NCBI GenBank assembly: GCA_036641395.1
Contig: JAVWEY010000033.1
Coordinates: 1-17,442, forward strand
Length of the DNA stretch: 17,442 bases
Source of the DNA: JAVXTH01 sp036641395
GTDB lineage: Bacteria > Bacillota_I > Bacilli_A > Erysipelotrichales > Erysipelotrichaceae
Direction: 5' to 3'
Shown piece after piece: positions 1 to 8,300 of this stretch; positions within the stretch are counted from its first letter, which is position 1, and every line of letters begins with the position of its first letter. Position numbers and translations under genes: made by a program. The notes below the pieces were generated by a model. The model made no database searches, was not told where the DNA came from, and saw only the letters and a list, made by a program, of their open reading frames with translations.

Positions 1-207
1 TTTTATATAAGAAATAGCTTGTGGTAAATCTTCAATAACGATTTGTACATTCCTGGGTTTTGCTAGTCGTAATGACATAATAGTGAATTCGTCATTAACT
101 GCCATATGATTAGCAATTAAGATTACATCAACTTTTAAAAATCGAGTCCATGAAATAGCCATCTGTCCATGCAACAATCTGTCATCGATTCGTAATAAAG
201 CAATCAC
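1..207 (-). CDS. PTS mannose/fructose/sorbose-family IIB component, partial (3' end off window)
   Basis: Sixty-nine codons are visible, reading from 207 down to the window edge. The product begins VIALLRIDDRLLHGQM and continues with AISWTRF. The RIDDRLLHGQ block is the signature of the IIB domain of the mannose/sorbose PTS family. His13 is the expected residue that receives phosphate from IIA and passes it to the sugar carried by IIC/IID at the membrane. The start is GTG at 205-207: an overlapping ATG at 207-209 reads straight into TGA, and an AAGGGG-like ribosome binding site lies just upstream (215-220). A sigma-A promoter sits at 248-276. The C-terminal half and the partner genes lie outside the window, so the sugar cannot be named. 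Confidence 0.85.
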   Translation of the reverse strand, partial: MIALLRIDDRLLHGQMAISWTRFLKVDVILIANHMAVNDEFTIMSLRLAKPRNVQIVIEDLPQAISYIK

Positions 208-247
208 ATCAACACCCCTTTTCAAATATCCCTATCTTAAACTTTTC

Positions 248-276
248 TTTATACTTATTATAGCTTATAATGTCAA
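248..276 (-). promoter_or_regulatory. Sigma-A promoter of the PTS IIB gene
   Basis: On the minus strand the -35 is TTGACA (271-276), a perfect match. A 17-bp spacer follows, then the -10 TATAAA (248-253). The start codon is about 40 nt downstream. Confidence 0.75.
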
Positions 277-290
277 AATGAAAACTTCTG

Positions 291-316
291 TTATTTCACT
301 AATGATAGTGAAATAA
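291..316. promoter_or_regulatory. 10-bp perfect inverted repeat upstream of the PTS promoter
   Basis: TTATTTCACT (291-300) and AGTGAAATAA (307-316) are perfectly complementary around a 6-nt centre. The centre lies about 30 bp upstream of the -35 box, where an activator or a distal operator would bind. Neither strand has a T-tract next to it, so it is not a typical terminator. The regulator is unknown. Confidence 0.5.
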
Positions 317-348
317 ACCAACTATAATATTTTTTACAGTTTTAACAT

Positions 349-373
349 AAAAAAACTCATCATCCGATGAGTT
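349..373 (-). terminator. Intrinsic terminator of csoR-copA
   Basis: A perfect 8-bp stem, AACTCATC (354-361) and GATGAGTT (366-373), has a 4-nt loop. On the minus strand it is followed by seven T (349-355, overlapping the stem base). The stem includes the first base position of the copA stop-codon triplet, so termination is very close to the end of translation. Confidence 0.85.
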
Positions 374-2775
374 TATTTAAAGTTACGTAAACGTAAAGCA
401 TTACTTACTACACTTACTGAACTAAAGGCCATTGCTGCACCTGCAAAGATTGGGGATAAGAGTGGACCACCAAAGATATACAATGCACCTGCTGCAATTG
501 GTATCCCTAAACTATTATAAAAGAAGGCCCAGAATAAATTCTGTTTTATATTTCGTATGACTGCCTTTGATAAACGTATCGCTTGACTTACATCTTCTAG
601 ATTATCTTTAACTAAAACAATATCTGCAGATTCAATTGCGATATCACTTCCACTTCCAATCGCAATTCCTACATCACTTTGACTTAAGGCAACCGCATCA
701 TTGATACCATCACCAACCATCGCTACTTTTCTACCTTGTGCTTGTAATTTTTTTATCTCATTTCCTTTTTGATCTGGTAATACTTGTGCTAATACATGAT
801 CAATTCCTGATATTGCTGCAATTGCGTTGGCAACAATTTGGTGATCTCCACTCATCATAATAACATCAATGCCCTGTTGTTTTAATTCATCTACAACTTT
901 CTTTGCATTTGCTTTTATTTCATCAGCAATCCCTAGCATACCAATCAAGGCACCATCATAACTAACCCAAACTAAGGTTTTTCCATCCATCTGTAATTTC
1001 ATTTCTAATTCATGATAACGTAGTTTCACACCTTGATCGATCATTAATTGTAAATTACCAACAAAGAGATCTTTACCTAAATATTTACCGCTTATCCCTC
1101 GTCCATTTAAAGTAACAATATCATCTATTTTCACAAGTGAAATATCGCTTGCTTTTGACTCAATTGCTTTCGCAAGTGGATGAAGACTTCCTTGCTCAAC
1201 ACTTGCAGCAAGTTTTAAGACTAATTCTTGGTCATCACCAATGATATCCGTAACAACCGGTTTCCCAATTGTTAGCGTTCCGGTTTTATCAAATACGACT
1301 GTATCAATCGAATGTGTTTGTTCAAGCGCTTCACCACTTTTAATAAAGATTCCCATGCTTGCTGCTTTACCCGTTCCTACCATGATTGCGGTTGGTGTCG
1401 CAAGTCCTAAAGCACAAGGACAAGCAATAACCATAACCGATACAAATATTGTTAGAGAGAAAGTTACATCATGATTTATAGCATACCACGCAAGTGCTGA
1501 TACAAGTGCTATGATCATAACTGTTGGAACAAAGTAGAGTGATATTTGATCAGCTATTCTTGCGATTGGTGCTTTTTTACTCTGGGCATGTTCTACCATT
1601 TCTATTATTTTAGATAACATTGTATCTTCTTCAATTGCTGTTACTTTAAATAAAATACGACCATCAAGATTAATAGTCCCACCAATAACTTTATCTCCGA
1701 TTTGTTTATGAATTGGCATACTTTCACCAGTTAACATACTTTCATCGATGTTTCCATTCCCTTCAACAATTACTCCATCACTTGCAATGATTTCCCCTGC
1801 TTTCGCAATTAAGCAATCATCAACTACAACCTCTTCTATATTAATTTCTATTTCTTCACCATTTTTATATAATAAAGTTTTACTTGGTTTTAAAGACAAC
1901 AAAGAGCGAATCGCGCCAAAGGTTTTATTCTTACTCTTTGCTTCTAAATGTTTACCAAACATAACAAGTGCGACAACCACACCAGCACTTTCAAAATACA
2001 ATTGATGCATAGCATGTAAATTACCGTTTAACATTAATATAAAAGAATAAAGAGAATATAAATAAGCAGATCCAGTTCCCACCGCAACTAATGAATCCAT
2101 ATTAGCTGCGCCATGAATGAGTGCTTTAATTCCTCTTGTAAAGAAATGATAACCAAATATTAATATAATCGTTGCCAAAACAAATTGAATCATTGCAAAA
2201 TTAACAGGATTAGTTTTATAGTGAATAATACTAGGTAAAGGTAGTTCAATGGATCCAAGCATATGTGACATACCAATATATAATAAGAGTAAAGCAAGAC
2301 CTAATACAATATATATTTTATAAGACTTCTTCCCTTTTGTTTCTATCTTTTCTTCAACATGATAAACACCACGATATCCGCCTTTTTCAATCGCAACTAG
2401 AATTTGTGATAGTTTAATTAACTTTGGATCATATGTTATATCAGCACAATTACTTAGTAAATTAACACTTGCATCTACTCCATCCAAGCGATTTAAAATG
2501 CGCTCTAATGCTGCACTACAAGAACTACAGCTCATACCTTCTATATCTAAATGTACTTCTTGTTTTTGAATTACTTCTTCAAAAGCAAAGCCACCTTTTT
2601 TTAATTTCTCATTAAATTGTTCTAAACTAATATCTTTATTTAGATTAAGGGTTGCTTGGTTCATCACTAAATTAACATTAATATGTTCCACATCATCCAT
2701 TCTAGATACTATTTTTTCAACTGCAGCAGCACATGCAGAACAACTCATTCCAATTACTTTATATGTTTTTTCCAT
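373..2775 (-). CDS. copA: Cu(I)-exporting P1B-type ATPase
   Basis: This 800-residue membrane ATPase exports Cu(I) using ATP. Two N-terminal heavy-metal-associated domains each carry GMSCxxC (Cys12/Cys15 and Cys83/Cys86). The actuator TGES is at 349-352. The membrane CPC copper site is at 452-454 with the usual downstream ALGLATP. The phosphorylation motif DKTGT starts at Asp496, the HP pair is at 532-533 and the hinge GDGIND is at 688-693. The late transmembrane copper ligands of the CopA class are present: Tyr753-Asn754, and Met782 with Ser785/Ser786. Length and domain order are normal for CopA. It follows csoR by 8 nt, and its AGGAGA ribosome binding site overlaps the end of csoR, so it is co-transcribed and copper-induced through CsoR. 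No separate CopZ chaperone is visible. Confidence 0.96.
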   Translation of the reverse strand: MEKTYKVIGMSCSACAAAVEKIVSRMDDVEHINVNLVMNQATLNLNKDISLEQFNEKLKKGGFAFEEVIQKQEVHLDIEGMSCSSCSAALERILNRLDGVDASVNLLSNCADITYDPKLIKLSQILVAIEKGGYRGVYHVEEKIETKGKKSYKIYIVLGLALLLLYIGMSHMLGSIELPLPSIIHYKTNPVNFAMIQFVLATIILIFGYHFFTRGIKALIHGAANMDSLVAVGTGSAYLYSLYSFILMLNGNLHAMHQLYFESAGVVVALVMFGKHLEAKSKNKTFGAIRSLLSLKPSKTLLYKNGEEIEINIEEVVVDDCLIAKAGEIIASDGVIVEGNGNIDESMLTGESMPIHKQIGDKVIGGTINLDGRILFKVTAIEEDTMLSKIIEMVEHAQSKKAPIARIADQISLYFVPTVMIIALVSALAWYAINHDVTFSLTIFVSVMVIACPCALGLATPTAIMVGTGKAASMGIFIKSGEALEQTHSIDTVVFDKTGTLTIGKPVVTDIIGDDQELVLKLAASVEQGSLHPLAKAIESKASDISLVKIDDIVTLNGRGISGKYLGKDLFVGNLQLMIDQGVKLRYHELEMKLQMDGKTLVWVSYDGALIGMLGIADEIKANAKKVVDELKQQGIDVIMMSGDHQIVANAIAAISGIDHVLAQVLPDQKGNEIKKLQAQGRKVAMVGDGINDAVALSQSDVGIAIGSGSDIAIESADIVLVKDNLEDVSQAIRLSKAVIRNIKQNLFWAFFYNSLGIPIAAGALYIFGGPLLSPIFAGAAMAFSSVSVVSNALRLRNFK

Positions 2776-2783
2776 AGCATCTC

Positions 2784-3050
2784 CTATTTTAATATCTTTG
2801 TTAAAATATCTTCTATTTCTGATAACTTTTCACTACGTTCTTCTGGTGAATCCATTGCCTTATTGACACAACCATGTAAGTGTCCACTTAGTATATGCAT
2901 ATTTGCTTTTTTCAATAATGCATTTGCAGCCATGATTTGGTTTGAGATATCAACACAATATCGATCCTCTTCAATCATTTTTATAATACCGTCGATTTGT
3001 CCTCGAACTGTCTTTAAATTCTGTAATGCTTTTATTCTCTCTTCACTCAT
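2784..3050 (-). CDS. csoR: Copper-sensing transcriptional repressor CsoR
   Basis: This 88-residue all-helical regulator belongs to the CsoR/RcnR family, in which Cu(I) binding releases the repressor from DNA. The Cu(I) ligand set Cys32, His57, Cys61 has the same spacing (25, then 4) as CsoR of Mycobacterium tuberculosis (Cys36, His61, Cys65). This points to copper rather than nickel, formaldehyde or sulfide sensing. The characteristic N-terminal stretch with KTVRGQIDGIIKMIE is present. The gene is first in the operon with copA. A GGGAGGT ribosome binding site precedes the ATG, and a palindromic operator overlaps that leader, so the operon is probably autoregulated. Confidence 0.95.
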   Translation of the reverse strand: MSEERIKALQNLKTVRGQIDGIIKMIEEDRYCVDISNQIMAANALLKKANMHILSGHLHGCVNKAMDSPEERSEKLSEIEDILTKILK

Positions 3051-3058
3051 AAATTTAC

Positions 3059-3074
3059 CTCCCCCTAGGGGTGT
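3059..3074. promoter_or_regulatory. Probable CsoR operator
   Basis: CCCCTAGGGG (3062-3071) is a perfect 10-bp palindrome in otherwise AT-rich DNA. CsoR-type operators are GC-rich dyads with a C-run facing a G-run. It lies between the promoter and the csoR start, and its left half runs into the GGGAGGT ribosome binding site. Bound repressor would therefore block early elongation. Confidence 0.75.
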
Positions 3075-3083
3075 CCTATTTGT

Positions 3084-3112
3084 AGTATAAACGGATATAC
3101 TATATTCGTCAA
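3084..3112 (-). promoter_or_regulatory. Sigma-A promoter of csoR-copA
   Basis: On the minus strand the -35 is TTGACG (3107-3112), the spacer is 17 bp and the -10 is TATACT (3084-3089). The operator-like palindrome follows about 13 bp after the -10. Confidence 0.85.
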
Positions 3113-3130
3113 ATTATATACTCTTAAATT

Positions 3131-3162
3131 AAAAAAACGTATCCTACCGAGGTAGAATACGT
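3131..3162 (-). terminator. Intrinsic terminator of the C69 peptidase gene
   Basis: Arms ACGTAT-C-CTAC and GTAG-A-ATACGT pair with one mismatch around a CGAG loop. On the minus strand seven T follow (3131-3137). The hairpin lies about 12 nt past the stop codon and insulates csoR from upstream transcription. Confidence 0.85.
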
Positions 3163-3169
3163 AATTCTA

Positions 3170-3275
3170 ATTCTTTATGCTTTTCTTTTCTTTAAAGCTA
3201 ATAATGCAATTGCTACTCCTGAAATACTAATTACAAAGAATAATAATCCACTTTGTGTTGTATCTCCAGTATTTA
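3170..3275 (-). repeat. 106-bp direct repeat, copy 1 (cell-wall sorting cassette)
   Basis: Identical base for base to 5262-5367. It runs from 5 nt past the stop codon back to the Asn codon of NTGD. Just beyond that edge the copies differ at 3276 and 3279 and then lose similarity after about 3288. Confidence 0.95.
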
Positions 3276-4899
3276 CATTTTGTTTTTTGCTCGTTTCTTC
3301 TGATGGCTTAACTTCAGGTTTAACTTCTGGTTTAACCTCAGGTTTTACTTCAGGTTGTGGTGCTACATCCATATTAAACGAATAAGAAGGAAGCACTGGT
3401 TTTGCACCTAATAATGAAGGTAAAAACGCTGTAGTAGGATTCGGATTTTTCTTAACATAAGCTTCCAATTCACTTAACATTGTCTTTTCATAACCTAATA
3501 CTTCTTTCGCAACAGCTTTACCAAGAGATGTTGCTTTTGCACTCAATTTTGAAGGATCCGATTTGTATAGTGCTAGCATTTCTTTATCTACTGCTGCTTG
3601 TTGTTCAATCAATTTTTGTTGATATTGACGCCAGAATGTTTTAACATTTGTACCATACATTGCTCTGTTCATTACTGATAGTTCTTGAGTCTTGTAGAAA
3701 TTCCAGTACATTGAATCAGCATTAAATGTTTTAGGTGAAGATATTTGATAATTTTCCAAAGTATCTGTTAGCAATGTTGCATAGTAAGGTAAATAAACTG
3801 TATATTCACCATCTGCCATCGCTTGCCACTGAATACCTGCTAATTCTTTAGGCATATTTGGTCGAATTTGTTGAATATGAATTTCCATTTGTGACTCGAC
3901 ACCGATAGCCCGTTTCTGAGAGTTCGCAACAAGGTTTGCATCATGAGCAGTTCCTTCATAGCGATATCCTAAAACGTTTGTAATATCTGTAAGACTAACT
4001 TTACGATCCGCATCAAAGAACATGTTAAAGCCAGTTGCTGTTAATGGATCTGGATTAATAGTTTTTGCATAATTTGGATTTAAAAGATTAGCTCCACCCC
4101 AAACACGATAAGTACTACCACTTGAATATGCTCTTCCATAAGATTTAGCTACATTAAATTTAGTATTTAAAGTATCATCATAAACCGCAAATTTATTATC
4201 AACAGCTAATTTTTCAAGATTAGCTGATTTAATAATCTTTTCAGGTGAGTATGTTGAAATATCTCCTAGCATCATCATATTAGGTATAACCGCAACTTTA
4301 TCTTCCGGTAAAACAATTGCAGCATATTGATGCCCTGAAACAATTTCCATAAACCATGCTTCTTTTTGATCACTTACGATGAGTGAATTACCTTCACCAG
4401 CACCATATTTATCTAAAATGCCTGCTAAGATTTCGATTGCGTTTTTTGCAGATGTCGACTGTGATAATAATACAGTTCCCAAATCTTCTTCAGTTATGCC
4501 TGTATCAATAAATGGATCAGCAGTTTTTACTTCACTTTTAGCTCCTGTTGATACAGTTGCCGTAACAGCAACTCCATTTTCATTAAAACCCGCTTCTGCA
4601 AAACTCTCTTTCGCCTCATCATCTCTTACCATTGTATAACGATAAGTCTTTTCAGGATATGGCATTGTAAATTTTGTAGTTCCTTTGTACATATCACCTA
4701 TTGCATGTGTTTCTGCTTGGTGAACTTGAAAGATTTTATTTTTCCCTTTGCTTAAATCTTCAGATCTTGCAACATAACTAGAGCCATCGTCCGATGCTCC
4801 TTTTCCAACATAAATCATAGTACACGCAGATGCGCTAGAAATACTAGCGTATGTCAAAATTGACGTACATAAAAAAGCTATAAGCTTTTTGCTTTTCAT
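3175..4899 (-). CDS. Secreted, wall-anchored C69-family dipeptidase (PepDA-like)
   Basis: This 574-residue protein has a signal peptide (1-25) ending ASA, directly followed by Cys26. In family C69 (N-terminal-nucleophile dipeptidases) the exposed N-terminal cysteine is the catalytic nucleophile, and the CTMIYVGKGASDDGS context fits the family start. The catalytic region extends to about 480 and includes GFNENGVAVTATVS and the GEGNSLIVSD block. Near the C-terminus are four PEVK repeats (wall-spanning linker), NTGD, a hydrophobic segment and the basic tail KKRKA, which together form a sortase-type sorting signal. The start has a strong AAGGAGGAG ribosome binding site (4907-4915). It has its own promoter and terminator. 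The likely role is release of dipeptides from external peptides; substrate preference cannot be read from the sequence. The last 33 residues are DNA-identical to those of the neighbouring M14 gene. Confidence 0.88.
   Translation of the reverse strand: MKSKKLIAFLCTSILTYASISSASACTMIYVGKGASDDGSSYVARSEDLSKGKNKIFQVHQAETHAIGDMYKGTTKFTMPYPEKTYRYTMVRDDEAKESFAEAGFNENGVAVTATVSTGAKSEVKTADPFIDTGITEEDLGTVLLSQSTSAKNAIEILAGILDKYGAGEGNSLIVSDQKEAWFMEIVSGHQYAAIVLPEDKVAVIPNMMMLGDISTYSPEKIIKSANLEKLAVDNKFAVYDDTLNTKFNVAKSYGRAYSSGSTYRVWGGANLLNPNYAKTINPDPLTATGFNMFFDADRKVSLTDITNVLGYRYEGTAHDANLVANSQKRAIGVESQMEIHIQQIRPNMPKELAGIQWQAMADGEYTVYLPYYATLLTDTLENYQISSPKTFNADSMYWNFYKTQELSVMNRAMYGTNVKTFWRQYQQKLIEQQAAVDKEMLALYKSDPSKLSAKATSLGKAVAKEVLGYEKTMLSELEAYVKKNPNPTTAFLPSLLGAKPVLPSYSFNMDVAPQPEVKPEVKPEVKPEVKPSEETSKKQNVNTGDTTQSGLLFFVISISGVAIALLALKKRKA
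3307..3354 (-). repeat. Four 12-bp tandem repeats encoding PEVK
   Basis: The units at 3307-3318, 3319-3330, 3331-3342 and 3343-3354 differ by only a few bases (consensus TTTAACTTCAGG on the + strand). They encode (PEVK)x4, a proline-rich linker just before the sorting signal of the C69 peptidase. Such in-frame units can vary in number between strains. Confidence 0.9.
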
Positions 4900-5050
4900 T
4901 CCTAATCTCCTCCTTGAATGATGCTTACATAATTAGCAATATTATTTAAATTTACTAGTCCCCCAATATATTGGTAAAAAACAATTAATTTACTTTTTTA
5001 CTTAATATGTATTAAGTAGCAGAAACATTCCGGAATGCCTCAGCCTTTAC
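4900..5050 (-). promoter_or_regulatory. Long 5' leader of the C69 gene with three perfect palindromes
   Basis: Between the inferred transcription start (about 5045) and the ATG lie three perfect dyads. They are CATTCCGGAATG (5026-5037), ACTTAAT-4 nt-ATTAAGT (5000-5017) and CCAATATATTGG (4963-4974). The rest of the leader is AT-rich with no ORF. It matches no riboswitch class I recognise; the dyads may be operators or a structured UTR. Confidence 0.45.
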
Positions 5051-5079
5051 ATTCTATTCCTGTTTGATTAAAAAGTCAA
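5051..5079 (-). promoter_or_regulatory. Sigma-A promoter of the C69 peptidase gene
   Basis: On the minus strand the -35 is TTGACT (5074-5079), the spacer is 17 bp and the -10 is TAGAAT (5051-5056). This leaves a leader of about 145 nt. The rest of the 367-bp gap between the two peptidase genes (about 5080-5165) is AT-rich with nothing else recognisable. Confidence 0.7.
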
Positions 5080-5168
5080 CAGATTTTGCAAGCCCTTACA
5101 TTTATGTAATATTAAAAAATGAATTAAATCACAGAGCCTTTAATTTCTACCGTTAATTAAACTTTTTT

Positions 5169-5212
5169 AAAAAAAAAGAAGAGTTAGAACATTCTCTAAC
5201 TTCTTCTTTAGT
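5169..5212 (-). terminator. Intrinsic terminator of the M14 peptidase gene
   Basis: A long stem, AAGAAGA-GTTAG against CTAAC-T-TCTTCTT with one bulged T, closes an 8-nt loop. On the minus strand it is followed by nine T (5169-5177). It lies about 55 nt after the stop codon and separates this gene from the C69 promoter. Confidence 0.85.
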
Positions 5213-5261
5213 ACTTCAAATTTCTTTATTTTTCAGTTAAGATTTTATTCCATCTTTACCG

Positions 5262-5367
5262 ATTCTTTATGCTTTTCTTTTCTTTAAAGCTAATAATGCA
5301 ATTGCTACTCCTGAAATACTAATTACAAAGAATAATAATCCACTTTGTGTTGTATCTCCAGTATTTA
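5262..5367 (-). repeat. 106-bp direct repeat, copy 2 (cell-wall sorting cassette)
   Basis: Identical to 3170-3275, including every synonymous position and 5 nt beyond the stop codon. The flanks (terminators and upstream coding) are unrelated. Confidence 0.95.
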
Positions 5368-8300
5368 TATCTTGTTTTTTAGTTCCATAAACATTATTGA
5401 AGATAATTTTCTTATTACCTTTAATTGTAATGTTTGCATCACTATCAACACTTAAATCATATACTGTTTTATCAAATACCCAATTTAAATCTTTGCTTGT
5501 TGCAACTTGGCTAACTTTAATTGCTTTTGTAACTCCTTTATCAGGAGTTGCATATTCTTTAAGAATGATTTGTAATTCATTCTTACCAAGTTTTCCATCT
5601 TTTAATTCTTTAATAACTTCAATACCATCATATTCAACTTTATAAGAGAATTTTGGCATTTCTTTCATTTTAAATCCTGCTGCTTCAGAAATATTATTTT
5701 CAATATTTAAACCTAAATCAAGTTTATAAACTTCTCCTAATACTTTAGAATAAATAGTATTAGAAATAAAACGATAATCATCTGTTTGGTGTGCTTTATT
5801 TGTAAGTGAATTTGCGAATACTGTTAAATCTAGTTTATCTGTTTTATATTCTACTGCTTGAATTGAATTTTTATATTTCGCAATATTTTCAGTATGCATA
5901 AAGCCTTCCATTGGCATATCATTTGTCGTTTTAATTAGGACTTTTGCGCCTTTTGGATATTTCGTAATACTTGCTCCACCATATCCATACATAATGTCAT
6001 CTTTTTCCATTACATACTTATCTGTAACCATACTTGCTTCCTCATAAGTTACATGTGATAAAGCATCTTCCATATCCCAGTATCCACGATTAAATTCAAA
6101 TTCTGGTGCTAAATTTTTAACTGTATCAAGAGTATCTGGTGTAAAAGATAAATAAGGTTTCCCATTTTCAATTGCCTTATAAGCTGCTTCATCATGAAAT
6201 TGGTAAACATTTGCATCATCATAATAACCAATATACTGATTACCAATAATAATATCAGCTTCACTAGGAGTAGCAACAAGATCAAAACCTAATTGTTTTT
6301 CTAATGCGAAATAATCCCAGTTAAGATTTGTATTTAATTGATTAACATAACCATCCAAGCCATAGGCTTGGCCATCTTTATCCGTATGGAATTCAGCATC
6401 TCTTCCTGGAATATATACTTTTGCCGCTTTTTTAATAACACGTGCTGAAGGTGTATCTTTGGTGCGTTCAACTTTTAAAATATATTTGTCTTTAATGCTT
6501 TCAAAATCTGTATAAGAAGTAACAAAGTCACCCTTATTTTGTCCAGCATTTACATAACCAACTTTTTTGCCAGCACGTAGTAAATCATTAACAGCTAGAA
6601 CTGAATCAAGACTATTGTTTTCAATAATTGCTTCATCGCCGACTTTACCATTAACAATTGTACTAGTAGCAGGAGTCACTGCAATTGTTTTAACGCTTGC
6701 ATTATTCAATGCTCCAATTTTAGTTATAACATCCATATCAAAGCCACGACATTGTGAGAAAGCAGTAAGTGGTTCAGAGTATAAATCAGTCCATGAACTT
6801 ATTACAATGTTATCATATAAAGCTGCATTTGCCATGTTACGTTTTGCTTGGTGCATATCAACAATGATGGTACCAGCTTTGTAATCTTTTCCATCAATTT
6901 TTGTATCTTTTTCTAATTGTTTTACTTCAACATCATTACGAAGTAAATACGTAACCATTTCATTTGCTGCTTTTAAATCTTCTTGAGATGCTCCATCATA
7001 AGGAATGATATATGCTTCTGGGAAGAAGTTATTATTTTCTTTATGTTTTTCACGGAAGATATCCGCTTCTTTGCTTTCTTCATCTTCTTGAGAAACATAG
7101 AATTTACGAATCGAATCAGCATCAATGTTTTTAACACCACGCTCATATCCTGTTACCTGATTTTTAAACATTGCTGTTTTGTTTGCCGCTACGAAATCAG
7201 CATTTTCAATAAAGCCGTATTTAATCGCTTTTACTGCATCATTTGAACCATAAGGAACTTCAACTGTATAACCATTAACTCCATGTAAGAAAGAGTACTG
7301 AGGTGTATAACTTGTTGACATATCATCAAATGGTTCATTCCAGAATACACCAGTACTTGATTCTGCATCTTTTTTCAAATAATCGCGCATTGGCATCTGG
7401 AAACTATTGATTGTATCATTATTCGCAATCGCAGCAGATCCAAATCCCTCACCTTGAGCTAATGCGTTTTGAATAAATAAGTCATATTCAACATTTGGCT
7501 CATGAGTAGGTGAACAAGGTTCTACTTGGAATTGTGTATAGAAACCATGAATTTCATGGAATGATAGAGGATTCCATTTCGCAATTAAATTTGTCATTGC
7601 GATTGTTTCAGGTTGCGTTTGGTAAGTATTATCACGGTTCAAATCAAAACCATTACCATTCGTTCTTGTGTTCGTGTTCTTCGCATCTACGTTTTCACTT
7701 GGAACAACAATAAAGAAAACATCATTTAGAATCTTTTTCACATCTAATTTTTTTGCACTTACATTATAGTAAGAGTTAAACTCCGCATCGCTTAAGTTAA
7801 CAGCCGCATCCGGATTTTTACGTTTATCCGTAGGTTCTTTAACTCCATCACCTTGAATATAGCCAACTCCTGATACAGGTTTAGTAGCAAGAGTCTTTTT
7901 TTGATCAATTAATTTTGACCAAGCCGTTCCATCTTTGCTCATTTCTTCATTAAGTTTAGCTGTTCCAGCAGGTGTAAGACCATCAATCATTTTATAATCG
8001 ATTGAATCACTTTCTGCCAAAGCATGAAGGAATTCCATATTTCCATCGGTTCCAGGACTCTCATCCGCATGTACATTACTGTACATTACAGGAACTTGAT
8101 AATCGGTTAAGGTTCCGTTATTTAGTTCTTCAAGCACCTTGGTAGGTTCTTTTTCACTACGTTCACTTAATGCTTGATATTTTGTAAGTGTATCTGCACT
8201 CTTTGCGATAAAGATTGTATTCATATCTGCACCATTTGCAGATACACCAATCTTTTCTACTTTCGCATAGATACCTTTTGCATTTAATTTTATTGCGATT

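Noticed and set aside
1241..2005. Plus-strand readings inside copA, and similar ones opposite the two surface peptidases and the LRR gene
   Set aside because: They are antisense to clear genes, have low-complexity serine-, histidine- or phenylalanine-rich products and no ribosome binding sites.
4820..4830. Cys26 of the C69 protein as a lipoprotein anchor
   Set aside because: The residues before it (ASA) lack the leucine-type residue of a lipobox at -3. Family C69 needs this cysteine free as the N-terminal nucleophile, and the protein already has a wall-sorting tail.
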